NCBI GenBank assembly: GCA_949878745.1
Contig: CATLBH010000002.1
Location: 62,001 to 126,000 of the forward strand
Origin: an uncultured Ruminiclostridium sp.
GTDB taxonomy: Bacteria; Bacillota; Clostridia; Oscillospirales; Ruminococcaceae
Direction: 5' to 3'
Length of the DNA stretch: 64,000 nucleotides
Part shown: positions 6,641 through 15,099 of the stretch, in pieces
Layout of the letters: the number at the start of each line of letters is the position of its first letter
How positions within the stretch are numbered: the stretch's first letter is position 1
Program-made: the position numbers and the translations under genes
The notes under the pieces: generated by a model
What the model saw: the letters and a program-made list of their open reading frames with translations, nothing else
Database searches by the model: none
Told to the model about the DNA's origin: nothing

Positions 6641-9445
6641 TTGTTTACTATTTTGCTCAGAAAAATGAGAAATACCAAATGGATGGTTCTGTGTCTGTTT
6701 TTGGGTTTCTTAATGGCGGCGGGAATGATGAGTACCGTGCCTATATATATGGACGCCTCTCTCCAGCGCGTTTTAATCAAAGAGTTGGAGGAATATCAGC
6801 TTGACAGCGGCAAATATCCGGGAATATACGCCGTATCCGCTTCCCTCCCCTACGGAGTTTCGGCGGAGGATCAGCTTAAGGTTCTTGAGGAAGCGCCCAG
6901 AATGGCTTCGGCCCGCGTCAATAAGGTGGGTATACCGGTTTTGAACCATAAAACCGTGGTATCGGACAACCTGCTGTATCTGAGCAAGGGGCAGAGCGCC
7001 TCCGGCTCCTCCGCCTCCCGCGTCAGAGTGGGAGCGATGAGCGGAATAGAGGAGCATATAACCATGCAAAGCGGCGAAATGTTCAGCGAAAGCGGAATAG
7101 CGGCCGACGGAAGCTACGAGGCGATCGTCACCGAAAACGCGGCGAGAAATCTGGGCATAGTATACGGGAACAAATACGAGATCCGTCCCATGAACGCAGG
7201 ACAGGAAAGCTTTTATATAACGATAACGGGTATATTTACCCAGTCGGATATGAACGACAGCTACTGGTCGGAGGATCTGATAGCATACGTGGGCAGCGTT
7301 TTTATTCCTTATTCTCTTTATGACAAGCTTATATCTTCAAGCAATCTGAATATAGTAAATTTAAACGTAAACTATAATCTTGACTATCATTCGGTGAATA
7401 TGAATTCCATTTCTTCCATTACCGAAGCTATAAACAGTGATTTTGAATATTTCGGGGAGATGGGATACGAATTCGAAATGGGCGCCAACAACATTCTTTC
7501 CGCTTATGTGGAGAAAGCCTCCACTCTTACGGCAATTCTCTGGGCGATTCAGATACCGACCATGGTTATGCTGGCGTTTTATTTGTTTATGGTGTCTCAG
7601 CTTAACGTGGAGCGGGAAAGAAACGAGATAGCGGTGCTGAAATCAAGAGGAGCAAGCCCGGGGCAGATATTCGGCCTGTATTCCATGGAAGCGGGAATAC
7701 TGGGTTTAATCACGTTTATCGTGTCGCCGCTTATAGGGCTTTTACTTTGCCGTTTTCTGGGGGTAAGCGACGGGTTTATGGAGTTTGTAAACCGCACGGG
7801 GATAGCGGCTAAGCTTTCCTTTACCGCCTTTGTTTACGCTTTTATCGCAGTGGCCGTATTCTTTGTAACCACAATGCTCCCCATCATTCCCGCTTCAAAG
7901 CTTACAATAGTACAATATAAGCAAAGCAAGACCAAGGTAACAAAGAACGCTCTTTGGGAGCTGATAGGCGCCGATTTTATTCTTATAGCCGTTTCCGTCA
8001 TCTTTTATTTCGTTTATACCAATATAAACAACGAAGCGATAAACAACGGCACCTTTATTGCCACCGGACAGATCGACCCGCTTGTATTTGTTTTTTCAAC
8101 CTGTCTTATTTTAGGTCTGGGGCTCTTGTTTGTAAGGTTTTATCCCTACCTTCTAAAGCTGGTTTCACTTTTGGGAAGACCTTTTTGGAGCCCGTCCCAG
8201 TATATGGCTCTTTCCACCGTATCCTGCGCCGGAGGAAGCAAGGAGCGCTTTTTAATGCTGTTCCTTATTTTAACCTTCGCCTGCGGTTTATTTTCGGCCA
8301 ATACGGCGAGAGCTATCAATAACAATAAAGAGGACATGATTTTTTATAAAAACGGCGCCGACATTACTCTTATGGAATATTGGATGGAGCAAAGCTACAC
8401 CTCCGGCGAGAATATAAGAACCGTCTATATCGAGCGGGATTTTTCAAGATACGAACAGTTGGCGGGAGTGGAATCGGCCGCCAAGGTACTTGTAAACGAT
8501 AACGCCAAGGCGCGTACCGACAAAGGAAGCGATATTTCAAAGCTGACCGTTATGGCCACCGAGCCGGACAAATTCGCCAAAACCGCATGGTTTCGCGACG
8601 ATCTTCTGCCCGTTCAATGGTACAATTACTGCAACGCACTGACAAATTACAACTCGGGAGTATTGATTTCCCGCTCAATGGCGAATAAATACGACATCGG
8701 GTTCGGCGACGAAATATCCGTCACATGGAGCGGAAACGATCCGTTAAACGCCACGGTTTTGGCGATAATCGACTACTGGCCCGGAATAAATCCCAACGAG
8801 ACGACCACAAACGGCTCCAAGAAGGATTTTTGCGTGCTCAATTATAACTACGTATACAACAACACGGAGACAGAACCCTATGAGGTATGGCTTAAGCTTA
8901 AGAGCGACGCCACCTCCGAACAGCTCTACAACGATATAAGCGAAAAAAAGATCCCGGTGGAATGGCTTATAGACAGTTCCCAGCTTCTTATCGAGGAAAA
9001 AAACAGTCCGACTCTTCAGGGCATGAACGGCGGTCTTACGCTGGGATTCATAATAACCATGATAATGGCGGTAATAGGCTTCCTTATTTACTGGATACTG
9101 TCCATAAAAGGCAGAACGCTGCAGTTCGGTATCCTCAGAGCCATGGGCATGACCATACGGGAAATAATAGGCATGTTGGGATATGAGCAGATATTGGTGT
9201 CACTTGTATCCATAGCCATGGCGTTTATCATTGGCGGAGTAACCAGCGATATTTTCGTACCGCTGTTTCAGAATATGTACAGCGTTTCCAATCAGATACC
9301 TCCCTTTATCATTTCCGCGGCTTCAAGCGACTACATAAAAATATATGTTTTAATCGTAATAATGCTCGGCGGGGGCTTTGGAATACTGGGCGGAATTATC
9401 AGGAAGATAAATATCAATAAAGCGCTTAAGCTGGGCGAGGATTAA
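6641..9445 (+). CDS. FtsX-type ABC permease, large (MacB/LolC-like)
   Basis: About 934 residues if read from TTG 6641, which lies ten bases after AGGAAGG; a TTG at 6605 is also in frame but has no site. The order is: an N-terminal membrane helix (WMVLCLFLGFLMAAGMM), a large extracellular domain, three helices around 300-440 (TILWAIQIPTMVMLAFYLFM; GLITFIVSPLIGLLL; AFVYAFIAVAVFFVTTMLPI), a second block with helices near 450-570, a second extracellular domain, and three C-terminal helices (GFIITMIMAVIGFLIYWIL onward). The FtsX signature region ERNEIAVLKSRGAS and the C-terminal RTLQFGILRAMGM, both contact sites for the ATPase, are kept. This implies a separate ATPase is used, but none is encoded next to it. 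The function is probably export or mechanotransmission; the substrate is unknown. Confidence 0.85.
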   Translation: MFTILLRKMRNTKWMVLCLFLGFLMAAGMMSTVPIYMDASLQRVLIKELEEYQLDSGKYPGIYAVSASLPYGVSAEDQLKVLEEAPRMASARVNKVGIPVLNHKTVVSDNLLYLSKGQSASGSSASRVRVGAMSGIEEHITMQSGEMFSESGIAADGSYEAIVTENAARNLGIVYGNKYEIRPMNAGQESFYITITGIFTQSDMNDSYWSEDLIAYVGSVFIPYSLYDKLISSSNLNIVNLNVNYNLDYHSVNMNSISSITEAINSDFEYFGEMGYEFEMGANNILSAYVEKASTLTAILWAIQIPTMVMLAFYLFMVSQLNVERERNEIAVLKSRGASPGQIFGLYSMEAGILGLITFIVSPLIGLLLCRFLGVSDGFMEFVNRTGIAAKLSFTAFVYAFIAVAVFFVTTMLPIIPASKLTIVQYKQSKTKVTKNALWELIGADFILIAVSVIFYFVYTNINNEAINNGTFIATGQIDPLVFVFSTCLILGLGLLFVRFYPYLLKLVSLLGRPFWSPSQYMALSTVSCAGGSKERFLMLFLILTFACGLFSANTARAINNNKEDMIFYKNGADITLMEYWMEQSYTSGENIRTVYIERDFSRYEQLAGVESAAKVLVNDNAKARTDKGSDISKLTVMATEPDKFAKTAWFRDDLLPVQWYNYCNALTNYNSGVLISRSMANKYDIGFGDEISVTWSGNDPLNATVLAIIDYWPGINPNETTTNGSKKDFCVLNYNYVYNNTETEPYEVWLKLKSDATSEQLYNDISEKKIPVEWLIDSSQLLIEEKNSPTLQGMNGGLTLGFIITMIMAVIGFLIYWILSIKGRTLQFGILRAMGMTIREIIGMLGYEQILVSLVSIAMAFIIGGVTSDIFVPLFQNMYSVSNQIPPFIISAASSDYIKIYVLIVIMLGGGFGILGGIIRKININKALKLGED

Positions 9446-9491
9446 ATTGTTTATGTAACAGGCGCAAACAATATATCAAGGAACATGTAAA

Positions 9492-10253
9492 ATGCAAAAA
9501 ATATTAGGCAGTATAAGAAAAGCTGTTCAGACCTATAATCTTATTGAAAACGGTGACCATATAGCCGTGGCGGTTTCCGGCGGAAAAGACAGTCTCGTAT
9601 TGCTTCAGGGGCTTAAAGAATTCCAACGCTTTGCGGGTATAGATTATCGACTTACCGCGCTGACCATTGACCCATTCTTTAATGGGGAGCCGGGGGATTA
9701 TTCGGCGGTTAAACGCCTTTGCGAAAAAATGGACATACCTTATGTGATCGAAAAAACCGATATTGCCGCCATAGTTTTTGATATACGAAAGGAAAAAAAT
9801 CCCTGTTCCCTGTGCGCAAAAATGAGAAGAGGGGCGCTTCACGAAAAAGCCAAGGAATTGGGCTGCAACAAGCTGGCTTTGGGACACAACAATGACGACG
9901 CGGTGGAAACCTTTATAATGAATCTTTTCAGAGTCGGCCAAATCGATTGTTTCGCGCCGAAAAGCTATCTCACAAGGCGGGATCTTACCGTAATACGCCC
10001 TCTGTGTCTTGCCCCCGAAGCACAGGTAAGAATGGCGGCAAAGCACGCGGGGCTCGAAATCGTAAAGTCAAAATGCCCCGCCGACACCCACACCAAAAGA
10101 GAGGAAACCAAGGAATGGCTCCGTTCCATGGAAAAAAACGACAAAGGCTTTACGATACGTCTCTTCGGAGCCATGCACCGCGCCGACATTAACGGCTGGG
10201 GCTTCCCCGAGGATAAAGAGATCAACAAAGAAAAAAGGGAGGAAACGCCTTGA
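9492..10253 (+). CDS. TtcA-like tRNA sulfurtransferase (PP-loop ATPase)
   Basis: A 253-residue cytoplasmic protein. The PP-loop SGGKDS is at 29-34. The pair C105-S-L-C108 and a third cysteine in KCPAD (C195) match the three ligands of the 4Fe-4S cluster in the TtcA/TtuA group. GHNNDDAVET (131-140) is the conserved second ATP-binding motif. The family activates a tRNA base with ATP and replaces an oxygen by sulfur; TtcA itself makes 2-thiocytidine. The exact base modified here cannot be read from sequence. The gene overlaps the next one (stop TGA 10251-10253 within the TTG start), so the two are translationally coupled, which supports a tRNA role for both. Confidence 0.85.
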   Translation: MQKILGSIRKAVQTYNLIENGDHIAVAVSGGKDSLVLLQGLKEFQRFAGIDYRLTALTIDPFFNGEPGDYSAVKRLCEKMDIPYVIEKTDIAAIVFDIRKEKNPCSLCAKMRRGALHEKAKELGCNKLALGHNNDDAVETFIMNLFRVGQIDCFAPKSYLTRRDLTVIRPLCLAPEAQVRMAAKHAGLEIVKSKCPADTHTKREETKEWLRSMEKNDKGFTIRLFGAMHRADINGWGFPEDKEINKEKREETP

Positions 10254-11449
10254 CGGATATTCTAAATCTCAATAAAATAGAAATGCCGCATCACGTTGTA
10301 AGCGTAATGTACCTGATAACCGAAAGAGACTATCAGTGCTTTATGGTGGGAGATACCGTAAGAAAGCTGCTTTTAGGCGAACCTATGGGAGATATAGACG
10401 TTATAACCAATGCGGAAGTGGAAAGGATTGAATATATACTTGACAATTACCGTGTTATCGATATAAACCCGACACAAGGCGAAATTATGGTTATGGCCGG
10501 CGGAATACCTGTAATGATAAGAAGTTACCGCCGAGGAAAAAACGAAGACGGAACTCCGGTTTTCGGCGGTACGCTTATTGACGAATTAAAACAGCGCGAT
10601 TTCACCATAAACACTATCTGCGCGGATTTATACGGAAATATCGTTGATCCTTTCGACGGGGTAGGATGTATCATAAGCGAACCTTTTCTGCTTAAAGCGG
10701 TAGGAGAAAACGAGCCGCCCACAACCGACGAGAACGGTGAACAGCATTACGCGCCCCTTTCGGTGGAAAAAGACCCGCTGTTTATGTTAAAAGCGCTTGA
10801 GCTTATGGGAAGCGGCGATTACGCAATTTCGGAAAAAACCTCCAACGTTATTATGGACTGCTCCGAAAAAGTAAAGGAGCTGAAGCCTGAGGTTCTTAGA
10901 GGCGCATTTGAGAAAATCCTTTCGGCAAAAAGAGTAAGCGATGTTTTTTTGGAATATATATCGATTGTGACAAGCATTTTTCCCGAACTTATACCTACTT
11001 TGGATTTTGACCAAAAAAGTATTTTTCAAAGCTATACACTATATGAACATCTTTGCAAAAGCGTGGGTTTTTCCTTCCCTGACATACCGCTTAGGTACGC
11101 TCTTTTGTTTCACGGAGCGGGAAAGCCCGACTGTCAGGCACTGACCGCCAAAGATTCCGCCACCTATTACGGACACGGTGAACGCTCCATGCTGATTGCG
11201 CGCCGCGCTCTGGAACGGCTGGAGGTTCCAAAGGATGTTATAGAGGATGTCTGTTTTATGATTATTCATCACGACATGGGCGAAATTCTGGACGAACACG
11301 AGGTAACTTCGCTCCTTGAAAAATACAGTAAAGTCGACCTGCGCAAGCTTTTGCTTATGGCAAGCGCCAATCTCAGAGCCAAATCCACGGAAAACGACCA
11401 GAAGGCGAATAATCTGAAAAAACTTTCCGAAAACCTTTCCAAACAATAA
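10250..11449 (+). CDS. tRNA nucleotidyltransferase-like protein with HD domain
   Basis: A 399-residue class II nucleotidyltransferase-like protein from TTG 10250, with GGGAGGA eight bases upstream; ATG in EMPHHV is an alternative. The metal-binding D-x-D is present as GDIDVIT (D48, D50), as is the QRDFTINTI motif near 115-125 used by CCA-adding enzymes. A C-terminal HD region shows YGHGERSMLIA and IIHHDMGE. The helix-N-cap GG motif, normally VGGxVRD, reads VGDTVRK. This is an unusual change at a position that shapes the active site, so true CCA addition is uncertain; poly(A)-like or another nucleotidyl transfer is possible. It is coupled to the TtcA-like gene. Confidence 0.78.
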   Translation: MTDILNLNKIEMPHHVVSVMYLITERDYQCFMVGDTVRKLLLGEPMGDIDVITNAEVERIEYILDNYRVIDINPTQGEIMVMAGGIPVMIRSYRRGKNEDGTPVFGGTLIDELKQRDFTINTICADLYGNIVDPFDGVGCIISEPFLLKAVGENEPPTTDENGEQHYAPLSVEKDPLFMLKALELMGSGDYAISEKTSNVIMDCSEKVKELKPEVLRGAFEKILSAKRVSDVFLEYISIVTSIFPELIPTLDFDQKSIFQSYTLYEHLCKSVGFSFPDIPLRYALLFHGAGKPDCQALTAKDSATYYGHGERSMLIARRALERLEVPKDVIEDVCFMIIHHDMGEILDEHEVTSLLEKYSKVDLRKLLLMASANLRAKSTENDQKANNLKKLSENLSKQ

Positions 11450-11513
11450 AGGATGTATCCGGCATACAAAAAATACTTATATATTGAATTATTGGACAAA
11501 TTAAAAAAATATA

Positions 11514-11542
11514 TTGAAAAAAAACGTGAAATATGTTAAAAT
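11514..11542 (+). promoter_or_regulatory. Sigma-A promoter with extended -10
   Basis: TTGAAA (11514-11519), 17 bases, TAAAAT (11537-11542), preceded by TGT. It is the same layout as the promoter at 5524 and stands about 40 bases before the start of the Ser/Phe-rich protein gene. Confidence 0.8.
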
Positions 11543-11584
11543 AAGGTTATGGGTAAAACATAGAAAGAAGGGGCGGTGGACTCG

Positions 11585-12397
11585 TTGTATTGTCTTTGGT
11601 TCGGCAAACAAAAAATATACAACCTGGATCAGTTAAGAAAAAATTTTGACTTTGACACCGCAGAAATATACTATTTAGGTGGAGGGCTTCCCCGCTGGCT
11701 CAGACAATGCGGCGAAAACGAAATCGCCGCAAATGTTGAAAAAATGGATCCTTTGGGGGACATATCGAAACAGTTATCGGAAATTTTTTCAGTTGATCTT
11801 CCAAAAGGCAGAAGTAACGTACCCTCTAAAGCTTTGCCGAAAGAAAACAGAGCTAATGGGTTTGAAAACAATACGAAATCATTTGCTTATTACGCAAATG
11901 ATTCCTTTAAATCGAAAAACGCTGGATTAAATTATTTCAATACCAAAATCAGCTCCTTTAAACTTTTCTCCGACTCCTTTAACGTCGAAACAGGCTCTTT
12001 CTCGTCGAATAACGTATCGTTCGAATTAAGCTCGTTTTACGCTTTCCTTTCTTCATTTTTCATCGGTTCGTTTGAAACGGCAGCGTTTCAAAATCTTTCC
12101 GGGCTCGGTTCGTTCGGTTTATTAAGCGGTTTTTTTACTTCCGGCAGCTATAATTTACACGAATACGAATTTGAATACGGCACTTCGTTTAAAACCACAA
12201 GCTTTAACTTGAACGAATTTAATTCTGGAAGCTTTTCAAACGCCATTGAAACCACAAAAGACAGCGGATTTGTATCCGAAAACGAAAAGTGCGCTTACCG
12301 ACCCAATTTAATTCAGCTCTCCCCGGAAGAAAAAATAAAGCTGAATATTATGTTCTGTCCTTTAAATCGCTTCGGATACGGTATTGATCTTATTTAA
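11585..12397 (+). CDS. Ser/Phe-rich repeat protein with a conserved N-terminal recognition-like motif
   Basis: I read 270 residues from TTG 11585 (AAGGGG 11 bases upstream); GTG 11576 is in frame but only two bases from that site. The first 65 residues, with FGKQKIYNLDQLRKNF, LGGGLPRWLRQCGENE and a DISKQLSEIF end, look like a short module seen at the front of many bacterial proteins (a K/N-L-x-x-L-x-x-N-F then G-x-L-x-x-W-L pattern). The rest has no recognised domain. Residues about 115-235 are a run of short units centred on SF, at near-regular spacing (ISSFKLFSDSF, TGSFSSNNVSF, FIGSFETAAF, GTSFKTTSF, NSGSF). There is no signal peptide and no clear membrane helix. A repeat-built beta structure or binding scaffold is possible. 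Function unknown. Confidence 0.7.
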   Translation: MYCLWFGKQKIYNLDQLRKNFDFDTAEIYYLGGGLPRWLRQCGENEIAANVEKMDPLGDISKQLSEIFSVDLPKGRSNVPSKALPKENRANGFENNTKSFAYYANDSFKSKNAGLNYFNTKISSFKLFSDSFNVETGSFSSNNVSFELSSFYAFLSSFFIGSFETAAFQNLSGLGSFGLLSGFFTSGSYNLHEYEFEYGTSFKTTSFNLNEFNSGSFSNAIETTKDSGFVSENEKCAYRPNLIQLSPEEKIKLNIMFCPLNRFGYGIDLI

Positions 12398-12404
12398 CAA
12401 AGTT

Positions 12405-12435
12405 TCGCCCGATATTGAATCGGCTTTTCGGGCGA
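12405..12435 (+). other. Hairpin between the Ser/Phe-rich gene and the glycosyltransferase-like gene
   Basis: TCGCCCGA (12405-12412) pairs with TCGGGCGA (12428-12435). No T tract follows, so it is a weak terminator at most. It may limit read-through or stabilise the upstream message. Confidence 0.5.
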
Positions 12436-12455
12436 TCATCTAAGAAAGGAATTGT

Positions 12456-13295
12456 ATGAAAGGAATTCATATTATTTCTACTGCGCCGTTCTATGCAAAA
12501 AATCCGAACGGCGCTTATTTTATGAATAAATTTGAATTGTATACTCTCGTTCTTTCCGCATTAAGCTGGAAAAAACTCGGAAATGAAATTTTTCTCGCGG
12601 CGGATAAAAAAGGCGTGAATTATGTAGAAGGTTTAGGGTTAATCGATATATGGGACGGCATAGAAAATGTAATACCCGATGATCTTGAAGGAATAAACCC
12701 CAAAATGTTCTGGGCAGCGGGAAAATTGTTTGCCCTTCGTGAAATTTCCGCGCCGTTGGCGATGATAGATTTGGATTTTATTCTATGGAAAATGCCGAAG
12801 CTGCCGCCTGACAGGATTGTTGCGGCTCATAGGGAAAGCATTACTCCGTCGGTTTATCCAGAAATAAACTCTTTTAAATTCAAGCGGCCTTTCAGTACGG
12901 AAAATATGAACGAAAAAGTGCTACCAATGAATACCGCGTTTCTTTATCTTCCTGACGAAAGCTTTAAGCAGTATTACGTTAACCGCTCCATAGCCTTTAT
13001 GAAATCTGCGGCGGACTGCGACGATTATCTTTGCTATATGGTTTTTGCCGAACAAAGACTGCTTTCAATATGCGCCGAGGAAAAGAAAATAGGCTCACAG
13101 GTGCTGATGGATAAAGACGAGCTATTCTTTCCCCGCGACGATTATACCCACATATGGGGGGCAAAGCAGGTTTTAAGGGATAATACACAGAGCTTACACG
13201 ATTTTTGCTCCAGAGCAAGGGAAAGAATCAAAAAAGACTATTCCGATTACGAATATGTTATAGGGAAAATCGAAGGAGCCTTTTCTCCCTTTTGA
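12456..13295 (+). CDS. DUF6734-like, glycosyltransferase-A-like protein
   Basis: A 279-residue soluble protein from ATG 12456, behind AGAAAGGA. Features in order: a beta-strand opening (GIHIISTAPF), W-K-K-L-G-N-E-I-F-L-A-A-D with a helix before it, KMFWAAGKLFALRE, and then AMIDLDFILWK. The last has the D-x-D on a strand end that is typical of GT-A sugar-nucleotide-binding folds. LPMNTAFLYLP and a late EQRLLSICAE follow. The pattern of an aged W-A-x-G-K-L helix followed by P-x-x-M-I-D-x-D fits proteins annotated DUF6734. I infer a glycosyltransferase-like role but cannot name donor or acceptor. It follows the Ser/Phe-rich protein and precedes the M23 gene by 52 bases, so all three may be co-transcribed. 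Confidence 0.65.
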   Translation: MKGIHIISTAPFYAKNPNGAYFMNKFELYTLVLSALSWKKLGNEIFLAADKKGVNYVEGLGLIDIWDGIENVIPDDLEGINPKMFWAAGKLFALREISAPLAMIDLDFILWKMPKLPPDRIVAAHRESITPSVYPEINSFKFKRPFSTENMNEKVLPMNTAFLYLPDESFKQYYVNRSIAFMKSAADCDDYLCYMVFAEQRLLSICAEEKKIGSQVLMDKDELFFPRDDYTHIWGAKQVLRDNTQSLHDFCSRARERIKKDYSDYEYVIGKIEGAFSPF

Positions 13296-13347
13296 TAAGC
13301 ACCAGTAAATTTTAAACACATCAGTAACAAAACAGGAATACAGCAAA

Positions 13348-15099
13348 ATGAATAAAAAAAACAAAGAAAAAAATTTAAACGGTTTTAAAAACGGCATATA
13401 CACGGGAATCGCCGTATTTGGCGGATATATCGCCGATACCCTTTTAACCGCCGCGAAATACACGACCCAAGGCGTAAAGTTTGCTTCCAAAGCGCTGTGG
13501 CAGGCAACAAGTGGCATAAGAAGCACCGTAGCGGCGTTTTTAAAAAAAGTCGGAGTTTTTCTGCTGCGTCCGATGAAATCGTTTTTTAAATATTCCGACG
13601 GAAACGCGAAAGCCCTTGAAAAAATAAAGGAAAAAAACGGCGGAAAAGTCGGGATAACAGGGGCTATTGCCTTTACAGGAAGACTTCTGTTCGGAAAAAA
13701 AGGTATCGCGGTAATACTCTTTAATTTCGCGGTGCCGATTATCAGCGTGTTTTTCCTGTTCAGCGTCATAACATACGCCAATTCCATAAATTACGCGGTA
13801 AAGCTTAATGTTAACGGAAAATTTCTGGGATATATAGAAAGCGAACAAGTGTTTCTTGACGCTAAAGAAGTTCTGCGGGAAAGGGTAAACTATCTGGGAC
13901 ATGATATGGATATTGAGGTGCTTCCCTCGTATTCAATAGAACAGATAGGAAATAACGAAACTCTTACCAAATACCAGATTGCCGATCTTATGCTGAAAAA
14001 TTCGGGAATAAGTCTGGACTACGGTTACGGTTTTTTTATAAATGACGTATTTTACGGAGCACTTACCGACTTTACAAAGGTCAAGGAATGTCTCGACAAG
14101 ATGCTTGATAAGTATAAAACGGACAACAACACCGAGGTAATAAACTTCGTCGACGAAATAAGGTATAACGAGGCGGGGCTCTATCTTTCCGACAGCATGA
14201 TGGACGAAGACTGGCTTATCGGTCTTCTTTCAGGCAATAAGGAAGAAGCGTCCTTTTATACGGTGGAGGACGGAGACAGTCATTCTCTTATAGCGGATAA
14301 GGTAAATCTTACCTCCGAACGCCTTGAAGCGCTGAATCCTGGATTTGAGGCATGGGAGCTTCACGGCGGGGATATAATCAAGATAAAAAACGAAGTGCCG
14401 TTTCTGTCTGTCAGCATTACCAGAACGGAAGTATACAAAGTTGATACTATTCCCTTCTCCACCGAAACATATCAAGACGACAGCGTATACGAGGGCTCGT
14501 CAAGAGTAACTCAAGAAGGCCGATACGGCGAAAACGAAGTTACCGCCGACGTTACATATATTAACGGAGTTGAAGCCAAGAGAAATATAACCAATGTAAA
14601 ACAGCTTCTCGCCCCCGTTTCCGAAATCATAGCCATAGGCACGAAGCCCACGCCCGCCGGAACTTTCAAAGAAGGCTCGGCTGCCTACGGAAAATTCCTT
14701 TGGCCCGTTGAGGGTGGTTACATAAGTCAGTGGGCGCATTGGGACGGAGGATACGACGGTCACAAGGGGATAGATATTGCCGGAGTAGCCTACGGACAAA
14801 CCGTATACGCGGGTGCCGGAGGCGTGGTTACATTTGCGGGCTGGGACGGAGGTCTCGGAAACTGTGTTAAAATATATCACGAGGATCTGGGAGTAACCAG
14901 CGTATACGCTCATAACAGCATACTTTTTGTTTCAACGGGTCAGCGCGTGGCACAGGGCGAAGCCATAGCTGGGGCGGGACAAACAGGAATCGCTCAAGGT
15001 ATTCACGTACACTTCGGAATACAAATTAACGGCGTTGCCGTTAATCCGAGAGCATATCTCGATATTACCGATGAAACGCCGATAAAAATATACGGATAA
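13348..15099 (+). CDS. Membrane-anchored M23 peptidase with LysM-like and G5 regions (copy 2)
   Basis: A 583-residue paralogue of the product of 1718-3562, with the same order: a basic cytoplasmic N-terminus of about 125 residues, one transmembrane segment (VILFNFAVPIISVFFLFSVI), the GKFLGYIESEQVFLDAKEVL region identical in both copies, a LysM-like stretch, a G5 region (VSITRTEVYKVDTIPFSTET) and a C-terminal M23 domain. Metal and catalytic residues are present: HKGID, YAHNS, and H-x-H in IHVHF. The N-terminal 100 residues differ more between copies than the outer domains do, which suggests the difference lies in anchoring or cytoplasmic partners. It probably cleaves peptidoglycan peptides. 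The stop codon abuts that of the convergent GH25 gene with no base between. Confidence 0.9.
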   Translation: MNKKNKEKNLNGFKNGIYTGIAVFGGYIADTLLTAAKYTTQGVKFASKALWQATSGIRSTVAAFLKKVGVFLLRPMKSFFKYSDGNAKALEKIKEKNGGKVGITGAIAFTGRLLFGKKGIAVILFNFAVPIISVFFLFSVITYANSINYAVKLNVNGKFLGYIESEQVFLDAKEVLRERVNYLGHDMDIEVLPSYSIEQIGNNETLTKYQIADLMLKNSGISLDYGYGFFINDVFYGALTDFTKVKECLDKMLDKYKTDNNTEVINFVDEIRYNEAGLYLSDSMMDEDWLIGLLSGNKEEASFYTVEDGDSHSLIADKVNLTSERLEALNPGFEAWELHGGDIIKIKNEVPFLSVSITRTEVYKVDTIPFSTETYQDDSVYEGSSRVTQEGRYGENEVTADVTYINGVEAKRNITNVKQLLAPVSEIIAIGTKPTPAGTFKEGSAAYGKFLWPVEGGYISQWAHWDGGYDGHKGIDIAGVAYGQTVYAGAGGVVTFAGWDGGLGNCVKIYHEDLGVTSVYAHNSILFVSTGQRVAQGEAIAGAGQTGIAQGIHVHFGIQINGVAVNPRAYLDITDETPIKIYG

